A stretch of 44,674 nt of DNA, from positions 1 to 44,674 of the forward strand of contig JAGWIJ010000012.1 in the NCBI GenBank assembly GCA_028873535.1. Direction: 5' to 3'. Made by a program: the position numbers and the translations under genes. The notes below the pieces were generated by a model. That model was not told the DNA's origin and made no database searches. It was given only the letters and a program-made list of their open reading frames with translations. Shown in pieces: positions 8,401-16,137 of this stretch (position 1 is its first letter; each line of letters starts with the position of its first letter). This stretch comes from Pseudomonadota bacterium. Its GTDB lineage: Bacteria > Pseudomonadota > Gammaproteobacteria > Burkholderiales > Ferrovaceae.

Positions 8401-8708
8401 CGGGCGCCTCCTCCTTCGGCTACCTCAAGCACCTGCCGGTCGACCTGCTCAAGATCGACGGACAGTTCGTGTCGCGCATGCTGGAGAACCCCCTCGATCA
8501 TGCCGCCGTGCGCTGCTTCGCCGACGTCGCCAGGATCGTCGGCGTCAAGACCATCGGCGAATTCGTCGAACGCGCCGACGTGCGCGCCGAACTCCAGGCG
8601 CTGGGCATCGACATGTGCCAGGGCTACCTGATCCATCGCCCGGAGCCCTTCGCCACGCTGCTGGCACGCGCCCAGGCACAGGCGCGCGCGCTGTCGCCGC
8701 GTTCATAG
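5493..8708 (+). CDS. Multi-PAS diguanylate cyclase/phosphodiesterase (5 PAS + GGDEF + EAL)
   Basis: This 1071-residue soluble signalling protein turns over cyclic di-GMP. Five PAS units occupy about residues 1-120, 120-245, 248-370, 375-495 and 500-625, most ending in a DVTER-type linker. The GGDEF domain (about 630-800) has the intact motif GGDEF and the inhibitory site RDRD five residues before it. The EAL domain (about 810-1060) reads EIL in place of EAL but keeps INLSGQS, EITET, LDDFGSG, LKIDGQFV and a conserved Glu in TIGEFVE, so hydrolysis is likely retained. There is no transmembrane helix or signal peptide, so sensing is cytoplasmic, perhaps of redox state or a ligand. It is monocistronic. 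Confidence 0.95.
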   Translation: MRRLYESTPAMLHSIDMHGRLLAVSDQWLRKLGYARDEVLGRPSVDFLTAESARHATEDVLPRFFRTGSVENVAYQMVCKDGALIDVELSAVLERDRKGRPLRTLAALQDVTERKAVQRQLAGSEALLRTVAEHVPATIAYVDRDERFRFVNRRFCEVNGKPASAFIGRTVREVRGEQCYPEYAAILRPLLTGGNPGPAPPNVTRKGEHWVSITTATHHDASGAVAGALIFAFDVTREHLAAEALRRSEQRLRLVADNIAGIASHLDRTLCYRFANRAYADWFGIEPEALIGRHISAVYPPEVVAAIEPFLRRALAGETILTERAVQTRDALRFCHVMLAPSRDANGDFDGVFAIHTDISERHKFELELRASQERLARTGALAKVGGWEYDVASRTVTWSDQTCLLHDRPVGHCPSTEEALDYYVASTRPLIEQAVQDCMANGTPYELELEMISARGRTFWAQSTGRFEALAGPAGRLVGALQDVTERRQIRRALAESHEVMRIALDSIAEAVITTDRQGHVAWLNPAAEQMTGWLKDEARGLPIGLVFRCVGDDTRQPASNPVSRCLALEKAIGLAGDTVLISRKGLEIGIEDSAAPVRDPDGQVVGAVLVFHDVSEQRRLSREMVHRATHDMLTGLVNRSEFEARVVRALTHSKTDHSVHGVMYIDLDQFKLVNDSCGHAIGDQLLKQVSALLRQHVRDRNRDRDTVARLGGDEFGILLEHCDATHAQRIGKQICDQMEEFRFMHDGRRFRVGASIGLVAMDEHWQNLSLVLQAADTACYAAKEGGRNRVHAWFDTDSLMQARKGEMGWTSRLEQAMDDDQFVLYAQTIAPLQTPQSTALHCEILLRLQDVDGSMIAPGAFMPAAERYHLTPRIDRWVIRHAFDMLEARPDELDGVDMVAINLSGQSIGDRSFHRDLQARIRSAAFDVRKLCFEITETVAITNLADASEFIDEIRALGPRIALDDFGSGASSFGYLKHLPVDLLKIDGQFVSRMLENPLDHAAVRCFADVARIVGVKTIGEFVERADVRAELQALGIDMCQGYLIHRPEPFATLLARAQAQARALSPRS

Positions 8709-8773
8709 CGCCCGCAGGCCGACGACAACACCCGGGATGCCAACGATGCTTTCCCGCAATATGCTTGCGCAGA

Positions 8774-8872
8774 CACCAGACGTGAAAAAGCCCCGGTTCA
8801 TCACCGAGGCTAAGTCATTGTCCTGGATGGTTGCGGGGGCGGGATTTGAACCTGCGACCTTCGGGTTATGAG
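8774..8872. repeat. Left att-like direct repeat (truncated tRNA-fMet 3' end plus terminator)
   Basis: 97 of 99 bases match 11040-11138. The copy contains the last 45 nt of the initiator tRNA (as seen on the minus strand) and its downstream terminator, but the 5' half of the tRNA is missing. This is the footprint expected from integration of an element into the 3' end of a tRNA gene. It lies just after the GGDEF/EAL gene. Confidence 0.85.
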
Positions 8873-9243
8873 GCGCTTTGGGCGCCCGAGTAGTGTTTTC
8901 AATCAGTCACTTGCAATGCTTGCCAAGCAGGATTCCAGGCTGATTCAGGCACAGCTGCGGCACAGTCGGCAGGACCGCGTCACTTCCTCGTCATACAGAT
9001 CCTGCCGGCGAAGCGAAACGCTGTTGTCCCAGGTGTCGTCATGGGTCGGCAGATCTGCCAGGCGGAGTCTCTTCGTCCCGCGAGTCACCGAGTCAGGGAT
9101 CACGATCGTCGCGGCGTGCGAGCCCGTGGGAGCGCCGGCTGGTACCTGCCGGTGGCCTCAAGGTCTTCAGGGCCGATTCAACCGCGTTTGCGGCACAGAC
9201 AGTGCGGCGCCGTCGCCCCATCAGGGGGCGGCCTGCGCACCGG
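8873..9243. other. Island stretch without a recognisable gene
   Basis: About 370 bp between the left repeat and the truncated antitoxin. The plus strand has an open frame with a segment (LRHSRQDRVTSSSY) loosely like the C-terminal box of tyrosine recombinases. The minus strand has a different open frame ending at a stop near 8945. Neither has a good start or a convincing family match, so I annotate no gene. Confidence 0.5.
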
Positions 9244-9429
9244 TCAAAGATCCTGCTGAGGCGGTACCAGCCCGATTCCGATGAAGTCGCGCAGGATGGC
9301 GTTCCCCGTTTCGCAATCGCCCTCCAGGATCGCGTCGATGACCTCTTGCAACAGGGCGTCACGGAATCCCGCGTCTGCGGCGATACGCGCCTGAACGGTA
9401 GCCTTGAAGCTGCGTGTCATCAGCGCCAC
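9244..9429 (-). pseudogene. Truncated antitoxin-like protein (N-terminal part only)
   Basis: The 61-residue frame begins MALMTRSFKATVQARIAAD and continues DALLQEVIDAILEGDCETG and ILRDFI. This matches the N-terminal helical half of a family of about 100-residue antitoxin/regulator proteins that normally continue into a helix-turn-helix. Here the frame stops at residue 61 after an unrelated PPQQDL tail, and no continuation is visible in other frames downstream. No partner toxin gene is seen upstream, where higA lies. It is most likely a deletion remnant of a second toxin-antitoxin module. Confidence 0.55.
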
Positions 9430-9509
9430 CGGTTCACCCGCAATCTCAACATTGTCGTGTTCGCGCCTATCCCGAAGGCTGCCCCGAAATTACCGCGCCT
9501 GCTGCCCTG

Positions 9510-9815
9510 TCACGCTACGCGCTTGGCCTTGTCCAGCGCGATGCGCTCCAGCGTTTCGGCCATCGCGTCGCGCGCAGTCTCGGTGTCGTAGTGCGTCTGC
9601 AGATTGATCCAGCTCTGCGCATCCGTCCCGAAGTAGGCCCCGAATCGCAGTGCCGTATCCACGGTGATCCCACGCAGGCCCTTCACAATTTCATTGATCC
9701 GCCGCGGCGGCACACCAATCCCCTTGGCCAGCGCGTACTGGCTGATACCCATCGGCTTCAGCCAGTCCTCAGCGAGGATGACGCCAGGATGGGCCAGGGG
9801 AATTTCACGAGACAT
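9510..9815 (-). CDS. higA: HigA-family antitoxin
   Basis: This 101-residue DNA-binding antitoxin has a helix-turn-helix of the HigA/VapI type. It opens with the typical HPGVILAEDWLKP, followed by GISQYALAKGIGV and INEIVKG, with the conserved tail RFGAYFGTDAQSWINLQ. It neutralises HigB and represses the operon. It lies 12 bp downstream of higB in the same operon, the usual toxin-first order. It is full length for the family. Confidence 0.93.
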   Translation of the reverse strand: MSREIPLAHPGVILAEDWLKPMGISQYALAKGIGVPPRRINEIVKGLRGITVDTALRFGAYFGTDAQSWINLQTHYDTETARDAMAETLERIALDKAKRVA

Positions 9816-9827
9816 GTTTGCTCTCCA

Positions 9828-10106
9828 TCAGTGATAGTCCACGATCTCGACCTCATGTGTATGGCCTTCCCGCCAGACAAAGCACAAGCGCCACTGGTCG
9901 TTGATGCGGATGCTGTGCTGCCCCGCCCGGTCACCCACCAGCGACTCAAGCCGATTGCCCGGAGGTATCCGCAGGAAGTCCAGCGAGGTGGCCGCATGGA
10001 GTTGTTGGAGCTTCCGAACCGCAACCGCTGCGATGTTCGCAAACCTCGCCACACGGCGCCCTTCAAACAGGGCTTGTGTGTCACCGCAGTTGAAGGTCTT
10101 GATCAT
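9828..10106 (-). CDS. higB: HigB-family mRNA interferase toxin
   Basis: This 92-residue protein of the RelE/HigB superfamily cleaves mRNA on the ribosome. Diagnostic segments are MIKTFNCGDTQALFEG, the central RKLQQLHAATSLDFLRIPPGN, and the C-terminal SIRINDQWRLCFVW followed by VEIVDYH. The catalytic-region residues in INDQWRLCF and the terminal His are intact, so it looks functional. It is the first gene of a higBA operon with a well-formed promoter immediately upstream. Confidence 0.94.
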   Translation of the reverse strand: MIKTFNCGDTQALFEGRRVARFANIAAVAVRKLQQLHAATSLDFLRIPPGNRLESLVGDRAGQHSIRINDQWRLCFVWREGHTHEVEIVDYH

Positions 10107-10111
10107 GCGAA

Positions 10112-10140
10112 ATAGTAACGAGTCCCGCTATTAACGTCAA
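10112..10140 (-). promoter_or_regulatory. Sigma-70 type promoter of higBA
   Basis: On the minus strand, TTGACG (10140-10135) and TACTAT (10117-10112) are separated by exactly 17 bp. The -10 box ends 5 bp before the higB ATG, so the transcript would be leaderless or nearly so. A short inverted repeat, TAACG-N5-CGTTA (10132-10146), overlaps the -35 box and is a candidate HigA operator. Confidence 0.65.
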
Positions 10141-10146
10141 CCGTTA

Positions 10147-10427
10147 GTATAGCTTCTCGCGCGCGATGGTGTCGGTGGTCCAAGGGACCGCAGCGGAGAT
10201 TCAAGCGGATGACTCACCTGCACCTACCGCCGCTTTCCCCAACTTGAGGGGCTCCAAGCGACCCGAAGCAGACCTCCGGCCAGGTCGGCAGCGGCGCGCG
10301 TCAAGGTAGTTGTCGCCTCGGCCATGCAACTTTCGCTCCTATTTTTTTCCTCCTGGACTGCCATGCTGACGATGCTGTCGCGTTCGGGGTTCAGGGTCAC
10401 AGCGCCGATCGGCGACCAGTTGCGCGT
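10147..10427. other. Island stretch without a recognisable gene
   Basis: This lies between the higBA promoter and the transposase fragment. I see no supported gene, RNA or terminator. A run of seven T residues near 10343 and short mixed-frame pieces suggest rearranged insertion-sequence debris. Confidence 0.4.
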
Positions 10428-10667
10428 GTGGCGTCAACACTAAGGGTGAACCGCAGCCTGGACCAGGTCATCGAGTGGCGTGGCAAGCCGCAGCAGAACG
10501 CGTACGCCGAGAGATTCAACAGAACCGTTCGCTACGAGTGGCTGGCCCAGCACCACTTCGACAGCATCGCCGAGGTCCAGGACTTCGCCACGAAATGGAT
10601 GTGGTCCCTTGACAGAGACAAAATCGTTGAGCCGGTGCTACTGCGAAAAGGTCTTTCGCTCAGTTAG
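10428..10667 (+). pseudogene. IS3-family transposase (OrfB) fragment
   Basis: Residues about 18-60 of this frame read GKPQQNAYAERFNRTVRYEW followed by LAQHHFDSIAEVQDFATKWM. This is the distinctive end of the DDE integrase core of IS3-family OrfB proteins, including the last catalytic Glu in AERFN. The upstream catalytic Asp residues and the normal tail (YNHERPN...) are absent. The final 19 residues are unrelated, so it is broken at both ends and inactive. No terminal inverted repeats were identified. Confidence 0.8.
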
Positions 10668-10917
10668 CGTAGCGTGGACGCCCTGACCTGCCCCCCTGAA
10701 GGAACAATGTAGCCATCGATGAGCAGCCGCATCGAGAGAAGCGCTGCGTTAATGCTGCCGAGCAAGTCTGCAGCAGACCAGACGAGGTGCGGGTGCGCGC
10801 CATCAAGGGGTATTGCTTCGGCCTGGAACGCGAGCCATGCGCGGACAGCAGCGCTCAGTACCTATCCTGCCCTGTTTGCCTCAGGTGCGAACATCGCGAG
10901 AAAGTCAGGCTTTCTTT
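10664..10917 (-). pseudogene. Decayed reading frame inside the island
   Basis: One minus-strand frame reads through a single TAG (10862-10864). The downstream part contains AAVRAWLAFQAEAIPLDG and VWSAADLLGSINAALL, then LLIDGYIVPS. The upstream part reads KPDFLAMFAPEANRAG. The amino-acid composition looks protein-like, but I recognise no family, there is no start signal, and an in-frame stop interrupts it. I treat it as a probable pseudogene. The rest of 10918-11039 shows no gene. Confidence 0.25.
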
Positions 10918-11039
10918 ACCCGATGCCCCGAACAGCTCCCGCCTGATGATGTCATCTGGTGGCTCCGCCGTCGCGATGCCTCGATCTTGCACGTTTCGCC
11001 GAGCAGCCCTGCCTATCCGCCTACATGGTGCCTACATAG

Positions 11040-11170
<131 letters not shown>

Positions 11171-11352
11171 TCCGTAGCCAACCAAGACCGCAACTATAGC
11201 ATGCCCATGCAGCACCAGCAAGCACGTTCATGCCGCAACGATGGCAGGGCGGCCCGGCGCGCCGAGCACCCAGGTTTCCTCACGCCTGCGATTCACGGTA
11301 TGGTCCGGAGTCCGCAGGTAGCGGCCTGCCCTCGAAGAGCGAGACGATATCG

Positions 11353-13419
11353 ATGATCTGCTGGCTTCTTTTCGGCAGGCGACGCGCGGTTCATTGCCCG
11401 GCGGCCGCGCTGGCGGTGCTCCTGGCGCTCACCGGCGGCACGGCGCGGGCCGGATTCGAACCGTCCGCCATGGATCGCAGCGTGGCGGCTGGCGAGGATT
11501 TCTATCGCTACGCCAACGGCCGCTGGCTGGAGAGCACCGCGATCCCGGGCGACCGCAGCCGCTGGGGCAATTTCGACCTGCTCGACGAAGCGGTCAGCGC
11601 CCAACTGCGTGCTGCGCTCGAAGGCCTCGACGCCGCGCATGCCAGCGCAGACGCGCTGCGCGCGGTCGACATCTATCGCGCGTTCCTGGACGAATCCGCC
11701 ATCGCCGCGCACGACCTGACGCCGGTGCGCGGCCAACTGGACGCCATCGAAGCCGTCCAGGATCCGGCGAGCCTTGCCAGCGCGCTTGGCGCCACGGTGC
11801 TGGCCGATGTGGATCCTCTCGACAATGTCCATTTCGCCACGCCGCAGGTGCTCGGACTGTGGGTGGCGCCCGACGTGCACGACACCACGCATACCGTGCC
11901 CTATCTGCTGCAGGGCGGTCTGAGCCTGCCCGACCGCGACACCTACCTCGACGACAAGGCGCGCGCAGCCGCACTGCGCGCACGGCTGCGGCTGCATTTC
12001 GAGCGCATGCTGGCACTCGCCGGCTTCACCGACGCCGCTACGCGCGCACAGGCGGTGCTGGACCTGGAGACCGGACTGGCGCGCGGCCATGCGAGCCGTG
12101 CCGAATCGGAGCAGGTCACGCGCGCCGAACTGGCGTGGACGCGCGCAGACTTCGCCAGTCAGGCCCCCGGTCTGGACTGGGACCGGCTGCTTGCTGCAAT
12201 CGGTCTGGGCGCGCAACCCAGGATCGTCGTCTGGCATCCGGGGGCCATGAGCAGTCTGGGCCGCCTGGCACATGAAGTGCCGCTGCCGGTCTGGCGCGAC
12301 TGGCTGCGCGTACATCTGCTCGACGCCTACGCCGCGGTACTGCCCAAGCTCTTCGATCAGGAGGCCTTTGCCATGTATGGCACGGCGCTGGCCGGCACGC
12401 CGCGCCAGCGCGCGCGGCTGCAGCGTGCGTTGGATGAGGTCAGCCAGGCGGTACCGGACGCACTCGGCCAGCTCTACGTGGCGCACCACTTTCCCGACGG
12501 CGCGCGCGCCAGGGTGCAGGCCATGGTGGGCCGCATTGTCGATGCCTTCGACCGGCGCATCGCGCGCCTGGCCTGGATGGCGCCGGCCACGCGCGCCGAG
12601 GCGCACGCGAAGCTGCGCGCCCTGTACATCGGGGTGGGCCACCCCGAGCACTGGCAGACCTACGATGAGCTGCTGGTCAGCCATGACGATCCGGTCGGGA
12701 ACCGTGAACGCGCCGGACGCTTTCACTTGGCCGCCGAGATCGCACGACTCGACCGGCCCACCGATCGCGAGCACTGGTGCATGGCGGCGCAGGCCGTCAA
12801 CGCGGTCAACCTGCCGCTGCAGAACGCCCTCAATTTCCCGGCCGCGATCCTGCAACCGCCCTTCTTCGATCCCGCCGGCAGCGACGCCGCCAATTTCGGC
12901 GCCATCGGCGCCCTGATCGCTCACGAGATCAGCCACGCCTTCGATGACGAAGGCGCGCGCTTCGACGCCCAGGGCGGATTGCGCAACTGGTGGCGCCCGG
13001 ACGACCTGGCGCATTTCAGGGCGGCTTCCGCCAGCCTGGTGCGCCAGTATTCGGCCTATCGCCCCTTGCATGACGTGACGGTCGACGGACAGCAGACCTT
13101 GAGCGAGAACATCGCCGATGTCGCGGGCCTGGCTGCCGCCTACGATGCCTTCATGTCGCGGCCGCCGGCTTCGGCGACGCACCGCTCCGGGCGCTGGAGC
13201 CTGAGCGCGGAACAGGAGTTCTTCATCGCCTATGCGCAGTCGCACCGCGTCCTGCAGCGCGAGCAGCAGCTGCGCTGGCAACTGGTGGCCGACGGCCATG
13301 CGCCGCCGCGCTATCGCGCCGCGACCGTGCGCAACCTGGACGGCTGGTACCGTGCCTTCGGTGTGCACCGCCGCCAATCGATGTACCTGCCGCCGGCGCA
13401 GCGCGCCACCGTCTGGTAG
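11353..13419 (+). CDS. M13-family zinc metallopeptidase (neprilysin/PepO type), exported
   Basis: This peptidase of about 688 residues cleaves oligopeptides, probably in the periplasm. I chose the ATG at 11353, which gives a signal peptide (basic start, hydrophobic core LAVLLALTGGTARA). An upstream ATG at 11230 would add 41 unlikely residues. The N-terminal M13 domain begins with the typical GEDFYRYANGRWLE. The C-terminal catalytic domain has the zinc motif HEISHAF and the third-ligand motif ENIADVAG. The length fits the family. It stands alone, transcribed away from the tRNA gene. Confidence 0.95.
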   Translation: MICWLLFGRRRAVHCPAAALAVLLALTGGTARAGFEPSAMDRSVAAGEDFYRYANGRWLESTAIPGDRSRWGNFDLLDEAVSAQLRAALEGLDAAHASADALRAVDIYRAFLDESAIAAHDLTPVRGQLDAIEAVQDPASLASALGATVLADVDPLDNVHFATPQVLGLWVAPDVHDTTHTVPYLLQGGLSLPDRDTYLDDKARAAALRARLRLHFERMLALAGFTDAATRAQAVLDLETGLARGHASRAESEQVTRAELAWTRADFASQAPGLDWDRLLAAIGLGAQPRIVVWHPGAMSSLGRLAHEVPLPVWRDWLRVHLLDAYAAVLPKLFDQEAFAMYGTALAGTPRQRARLQRALDEVSQAVPDALGQLYVAHHFPDGARARVQAMVGRIVDAFDRRIARLAWMAPATRAEAHAKLRALYIGVGHPEHWQTYDELLVSHDDPVGNRERAGRFHLAAEIARLDRPTDREHWCMAAQAVNAVNLPLQNALNFPAAILQPPFFDPAGSDAANFGAIGALIAHEISHAFDDEGARFDAQGGLRNWWRPDDLAHFRAASASLVRQYSAYRPLHDVTVDGQQTLSENIADVAGLAAAYDAFMSRPPASATHRSGRWSLSAEQEFFIAYAQSHRVLQREQQLRWQLVADGHAPPRYRAATVRNLDGWYRAFGVHRRQSMYLPPAQRATVW

Positions 13420-13437
13420 CGCACGCGGTCCGCGGCT

Positions 13438-15405
13438 TCAGTCGCTTTCGATCGAGAAGCGCCCATAGGGTGCGCGGCGCGCGGCAGCATCCTCGTAGCC
13501 TTCCGGCAGGTCGCTCATCGGCTGCAGGCGCGGCGCAGCCGGGCGGCGTGGCGGTCGATGCGCGGCACCCTCGCCATAGACGTTACGGAAGCGCAGCTCG
13601 CCGGGATAGGGGATCACCTCGGGCACGTCGCCGGACTTGAGCCTGGCCTGCACCGCCTGCCAGCTCTGGGCATCGAACAGGTCGGCATGGCAGGCCATGA
13701 AGACCTCGCGCGTGCGCGGATCGGTGAGCAGGAAGGTGGCCCATTCCTCCGGAAAGATGTCATTGGGATTGATCGAATACCAGGGCTCGGCCGCCAGCTC
13801 GTCCTCCTCGTTGCGCGGCGCCGGAATGCGGCGGAAGTTGCAGCGGGTGACGTAGTCGATCTCGTCGTAGTCATAGAAGATCACGCGGTTGTAGCGTGTC
13901 ACGCCGAAGTTCTTGAACAGCAGGTCGCCAGCGAAGATGTTGGACTTGGCGAGTTCCTTGACCGCATTGCCGTATTCCTTGAGCGCGTGCTCGCGCTGCG
14001 CCGGATTGGCGCGGTCCAGGTAGATGTTGAGCGGCACCATGCGCCGTTCGATGTAGAGGTGCCGGATGACCACGGTGCGCTCGTCCTCCTCCAGCAACGA
14101 CGGCGCCAGCGCGCGCAGCTCGCGCAGCAGTTCCTGGTCGAAGCGCGCCTTGGGAAACGCCACGTCGGAATACTCCAGCGTATCGGCCATGCGCCCGACG
14201 CGGTCCACCTGCTTGACCAGTTGGTACTTGTCCTTGACCTGTTCGCGGTTGACCTGCTTGGGCGGCGCGATCACGTCCTTGATCACCTTGAACACGTAGG
14301 GATACGAGGGCAGCGTGAACACCAGCATGACCAGGCCGCGGATGCCGGGCGCGATCACGAAGTCGTCGCTGGAATGCGCGAGGTGGTGCAGGAAGTCGCG
14401 GTAGAACAGCGTCTTGCCCTGCTTCTGCAGGCCGAGGATGCTGTACAGCTCGGCCTTGGGCTTGTTGGGCAGCAGGGTGCGCAGGAAGGTCACATAGGCC
14501 GACGGCACTTCCATGTCGACCATGAAATAGGCACGGCTGGAATTCAGCATCACGGCCAGGTGTTCGGCTTCGAGCAGCACGGTGTCGATGTACAGGCCAC
14601 CCACGGAGTCGTGCAGGATCGCCACCACGAAGGGGTACTGCTGGCTGCCGTTGATCACCTTGCCGACCAGATAGGCCGAGGTGTTGCGGAAGAACAGGCT
14701 GGACAGCACCTGGATCTGGTGATTGGCTTCGAGCACCAGGGGCGCCGGCAGGAACTCGCGCCAGCGCCGCACCACGCGCTGCAGGTCACGTCGCAGATCG
14801 GTGAAGGGCCGCTCCAGCCACAGGTCATCGATGATGGCATGCAGGGCGGCACGCAGGCCGGACTTGAGGGGGTAGTAGCAACGGTAGGCCGGCGGATGCG
14901 AGGGGATGTGTTCGGTCGAGACGCCGGGCCGCACGAAAATGAAGTCGTTGCTGAAATAGGTGCGGTGCAGGATCTTGCAGCACACCGAGTTGAAAAAACT
15001 TTCCGCCAGTTCGGGTTGCTTGTGGTCGACCAGCAGGCAGATGTATTCGAGCTTGATGAACTGCCAGGTCTCGTCATCGAGGCGCCCGGAACCGAAGCGG
15101 TGCTCGAAGGCGTCGACCGCTTCCAGCACGCGGCGGTCATAGAACGCGATGCGCTCGGTGGTGGCCTGGGTCAGGCGCAGCCAATCGCCCTCCACCCACA
15201 TCCTGCGCGCATCCTGGCTGGCGGCGCGGAACAGGCGATAGTGCTTGTTGAAGCCTTCGAGCAGCAGCGTGGCGGCCGCGTGGGCGAGTTCGCGGCGTTG
15301 ATGGCGTTGGAGGTCGACGGCCTTCGGGGCGACGTGGTCGGCTGCGCTGGCATTGGCAGTCACAGTGGCAGCGGCACTGGCAGGAAAGCGGGAATTGTCG
15401 GGCAT
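13438..15405 (-). CDS. aceK: Isocitrate dehydrogenase kinase/phosphatase
   Basis: AceK switches isocitrate dehydrogenase off and on by phosphorylation, directing carbon into the glyoxylate bypass. This 655-residue protein shows the characteristic helical regulatory half (LLEGFNKHYRLFRAAS, AESFFNSVCCKILHRTYF) and kinase-like half (APGIRGLVMLVFTLPSYPYV with FKVIKD, then YDYDEIDYVTRCNFR). It is longer than the E. coli protein (about 580 residues). The excess is an Ala-rich N-terminal extension of about 35 residues and a Pro/Arg-rich C-terminal tail. The glcDEF/hyi genes further along also feed glyoxylate metabolism. It stands alone in the window, convergent with the M13 peptidase gene. Confidence 0.96.
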   Translation of the reverse strand: MPDNSRFPASAAATVTANASAADHVAPKAVDLQRHQRRELAHAAATLLLEGFNKHYRLFRAASQDARRMWVEGDWLRLTQATTERIAFYDRRVLEAVDAFEHRFGSGRLDDETWQFIKLEYICLLVDHKQPELAESFFNSVCCKILHRTYFSNDFIFVRPGVSTEHIPSHPPAYRCYYPLKSGLRAALHAIIDDLWLERPFTDLRRDLQRVVRRWREFLPAPLVLEANHQIQVLSSLFFRNTSAYLVGKVINGSQQYPFVVAILHDSVGGLYIDTVLLEAEHLAVMLNSSRAYFMVDMEVPSAYVTFLRTLLPNKPKAELYSILGLQKQGKTLFYRDFLHHLAHSSDDFVIAPGIRGLVMLVFTLPSYPYVFKVIKDVIAPPKQVNREQVKDKYQLVKQVDRVGRMADTLEYSDVAFPKARFDQELLRELRALAPSLLEEDERTVVIRHLYIERRMVPLNIYLDRANPAQREHALKEYGNAVKELAKSNIFAGDLLFKNFGVTRYNRVIFYDYDEIDYVTRCNFRRIPAPRNEEDELAAEPWYSINPNDIFPEEWATFLLTDPRTREVFMACHADLFDAQSWQAVQARLKSGDVPEVIPYPGELRFRNVYGEGAAHRPPRRPAAPRLQPMSDLPEGYEDAAARRAPYGRFSIESD

Positions 15406-15472
15406 GGCGTCACGGGCGGCGGCGGTCTGCAGGCGGACCGGGTGCGCTCATCGTACACCGATCGATGTCAAC

Positions 15473-16114
15473 TCAGTCCGGCGCCACTCCGCTTGCCTGC
15501 GCCGCTTCGACCCGTGCCGGCGGCCGCGCTGCCGGCGCGCGCCTGTCAAGCGCAGTGGCAGTCGGCAAGCCGGCTTCCTGCCAGGCATCGATGCCGCCGG
15601 CCAGGATGTGTGCCGCGATACCGCGTTGCGCCAGCAGGCGGGCAGCCTTGGCGGCAGACGCATCCTGCGGACAGGCGCAATAGGTGACCACCTGGCGGTC
15701 GGCCACCAGCGCCGCCCGGTCGGCGGTCGGGATCGCGGCGATCTCCAGGTGCAGCGCACCCGGCACGCCCGGGATGAACTTGCCCAGCACGAGAGTGCCG
15801 GCGCCGCGCCGCGCAAAAGTCAGTTCGCTCTGCCGCACGCAGCTGTCGGGCGACATCGAGACTCGGCACAGCAGCGACAGCACGCGCCGGCCGTAACGGC
15901 GACCTGCGCCATACCAGATACCACCCGCCAGCATGGTCGCGGTGACGCCGAGCGCCAGGGCTTCGACACCGAAGGCCGCGTCATCGGCTGCATGCGCCCC
16001 GGCCAACAGCAGGAAAGGCAGGGCCGGCGTGGGCAGGCCCACCTGCTCCAGCAATACCCCCAGAAAGACGGCCAGCAGGCCGTAGGCGGCAAACAGGTCC
16101 AGCAGGTGTTGCAT
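15473..16114 (-). CDS. DedA-rhodanese protein with internal in-frame deletion
   Basis: The N-terminal part is DedA-like: a hydrophobic segment and LLEQVGLPTPALPFLLLAG, then LVLGKFIPGV. The C-terminal part is the second half of a rhodanese domain: PGALHLEIAAIP, VVTYCACPQDASAAKAARLL with the active-site Cys, and GGIDAWQEAGLP. Known fusions of this type are about 300 residues or more. Here, with ATG 16114, the length is 213 residues, and KFIPGV joins directly to PGALHLE. The last DedA helices and the first half of the rhodanese are therefore missing while the frame is kept. It is probably non-functional as a transporter, or a naturally shortened variant. Confidence 0.8.
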   Translation of the reverse strand: MQHLLDLFAAYGLLAVFLGVLLEQVGLPTPALPFLLLAGAHAADDAAFGVEALALGVTATMLAGGIWYGAGRRYGRRVLSLLCRVSMSPDSCVRQSELTFARRGAGTLVLGKFIPGVPGALHLEIAAIPTADRAALVADRQVVTYCACPQDASAAKAARLLAQRGIAAHILAGGIDAWQEAGLPTATALDRRAPAARPPARVEAAQASGVAPD

Positions 16115-16137
16115 GTAGACTTCGTCCCCGGCGATCG

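Noticed and set aside
5532-8636. 1034-codon open frame antisense to the PAS-GGDEF-EAL gene
   Set aside because: It is a shadow of codon bias in GC-rich DNA. The sense strand has clear conserved domains and the antisense product has none.
8868-9284. Possible tyrosine integrase C-terminal remnant (LRHSRQDRVTSSSY) next to the left att repeat
   Set aside because: The match is only a dozen residues, the spacing to the Tyr is off by one, no Arg box or upstream catalytic residues are visible, and the opposite strand is equally open.
10683-10710. Possible insertion-sequence terminal repeat (TGACCTGCCCCC) after the transposase fragment
   Set aside because: Its orientation is that of a left end, not the expected right end of the plus-strand transposase fragment, and no partner repeat was found.
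11293-13377. 694-codon minus-strand frame opposite the M13 peptidase
   Set aside because: It is a shadow frame; the plus strand carries HEISHAF and ENIADVAG motifs.
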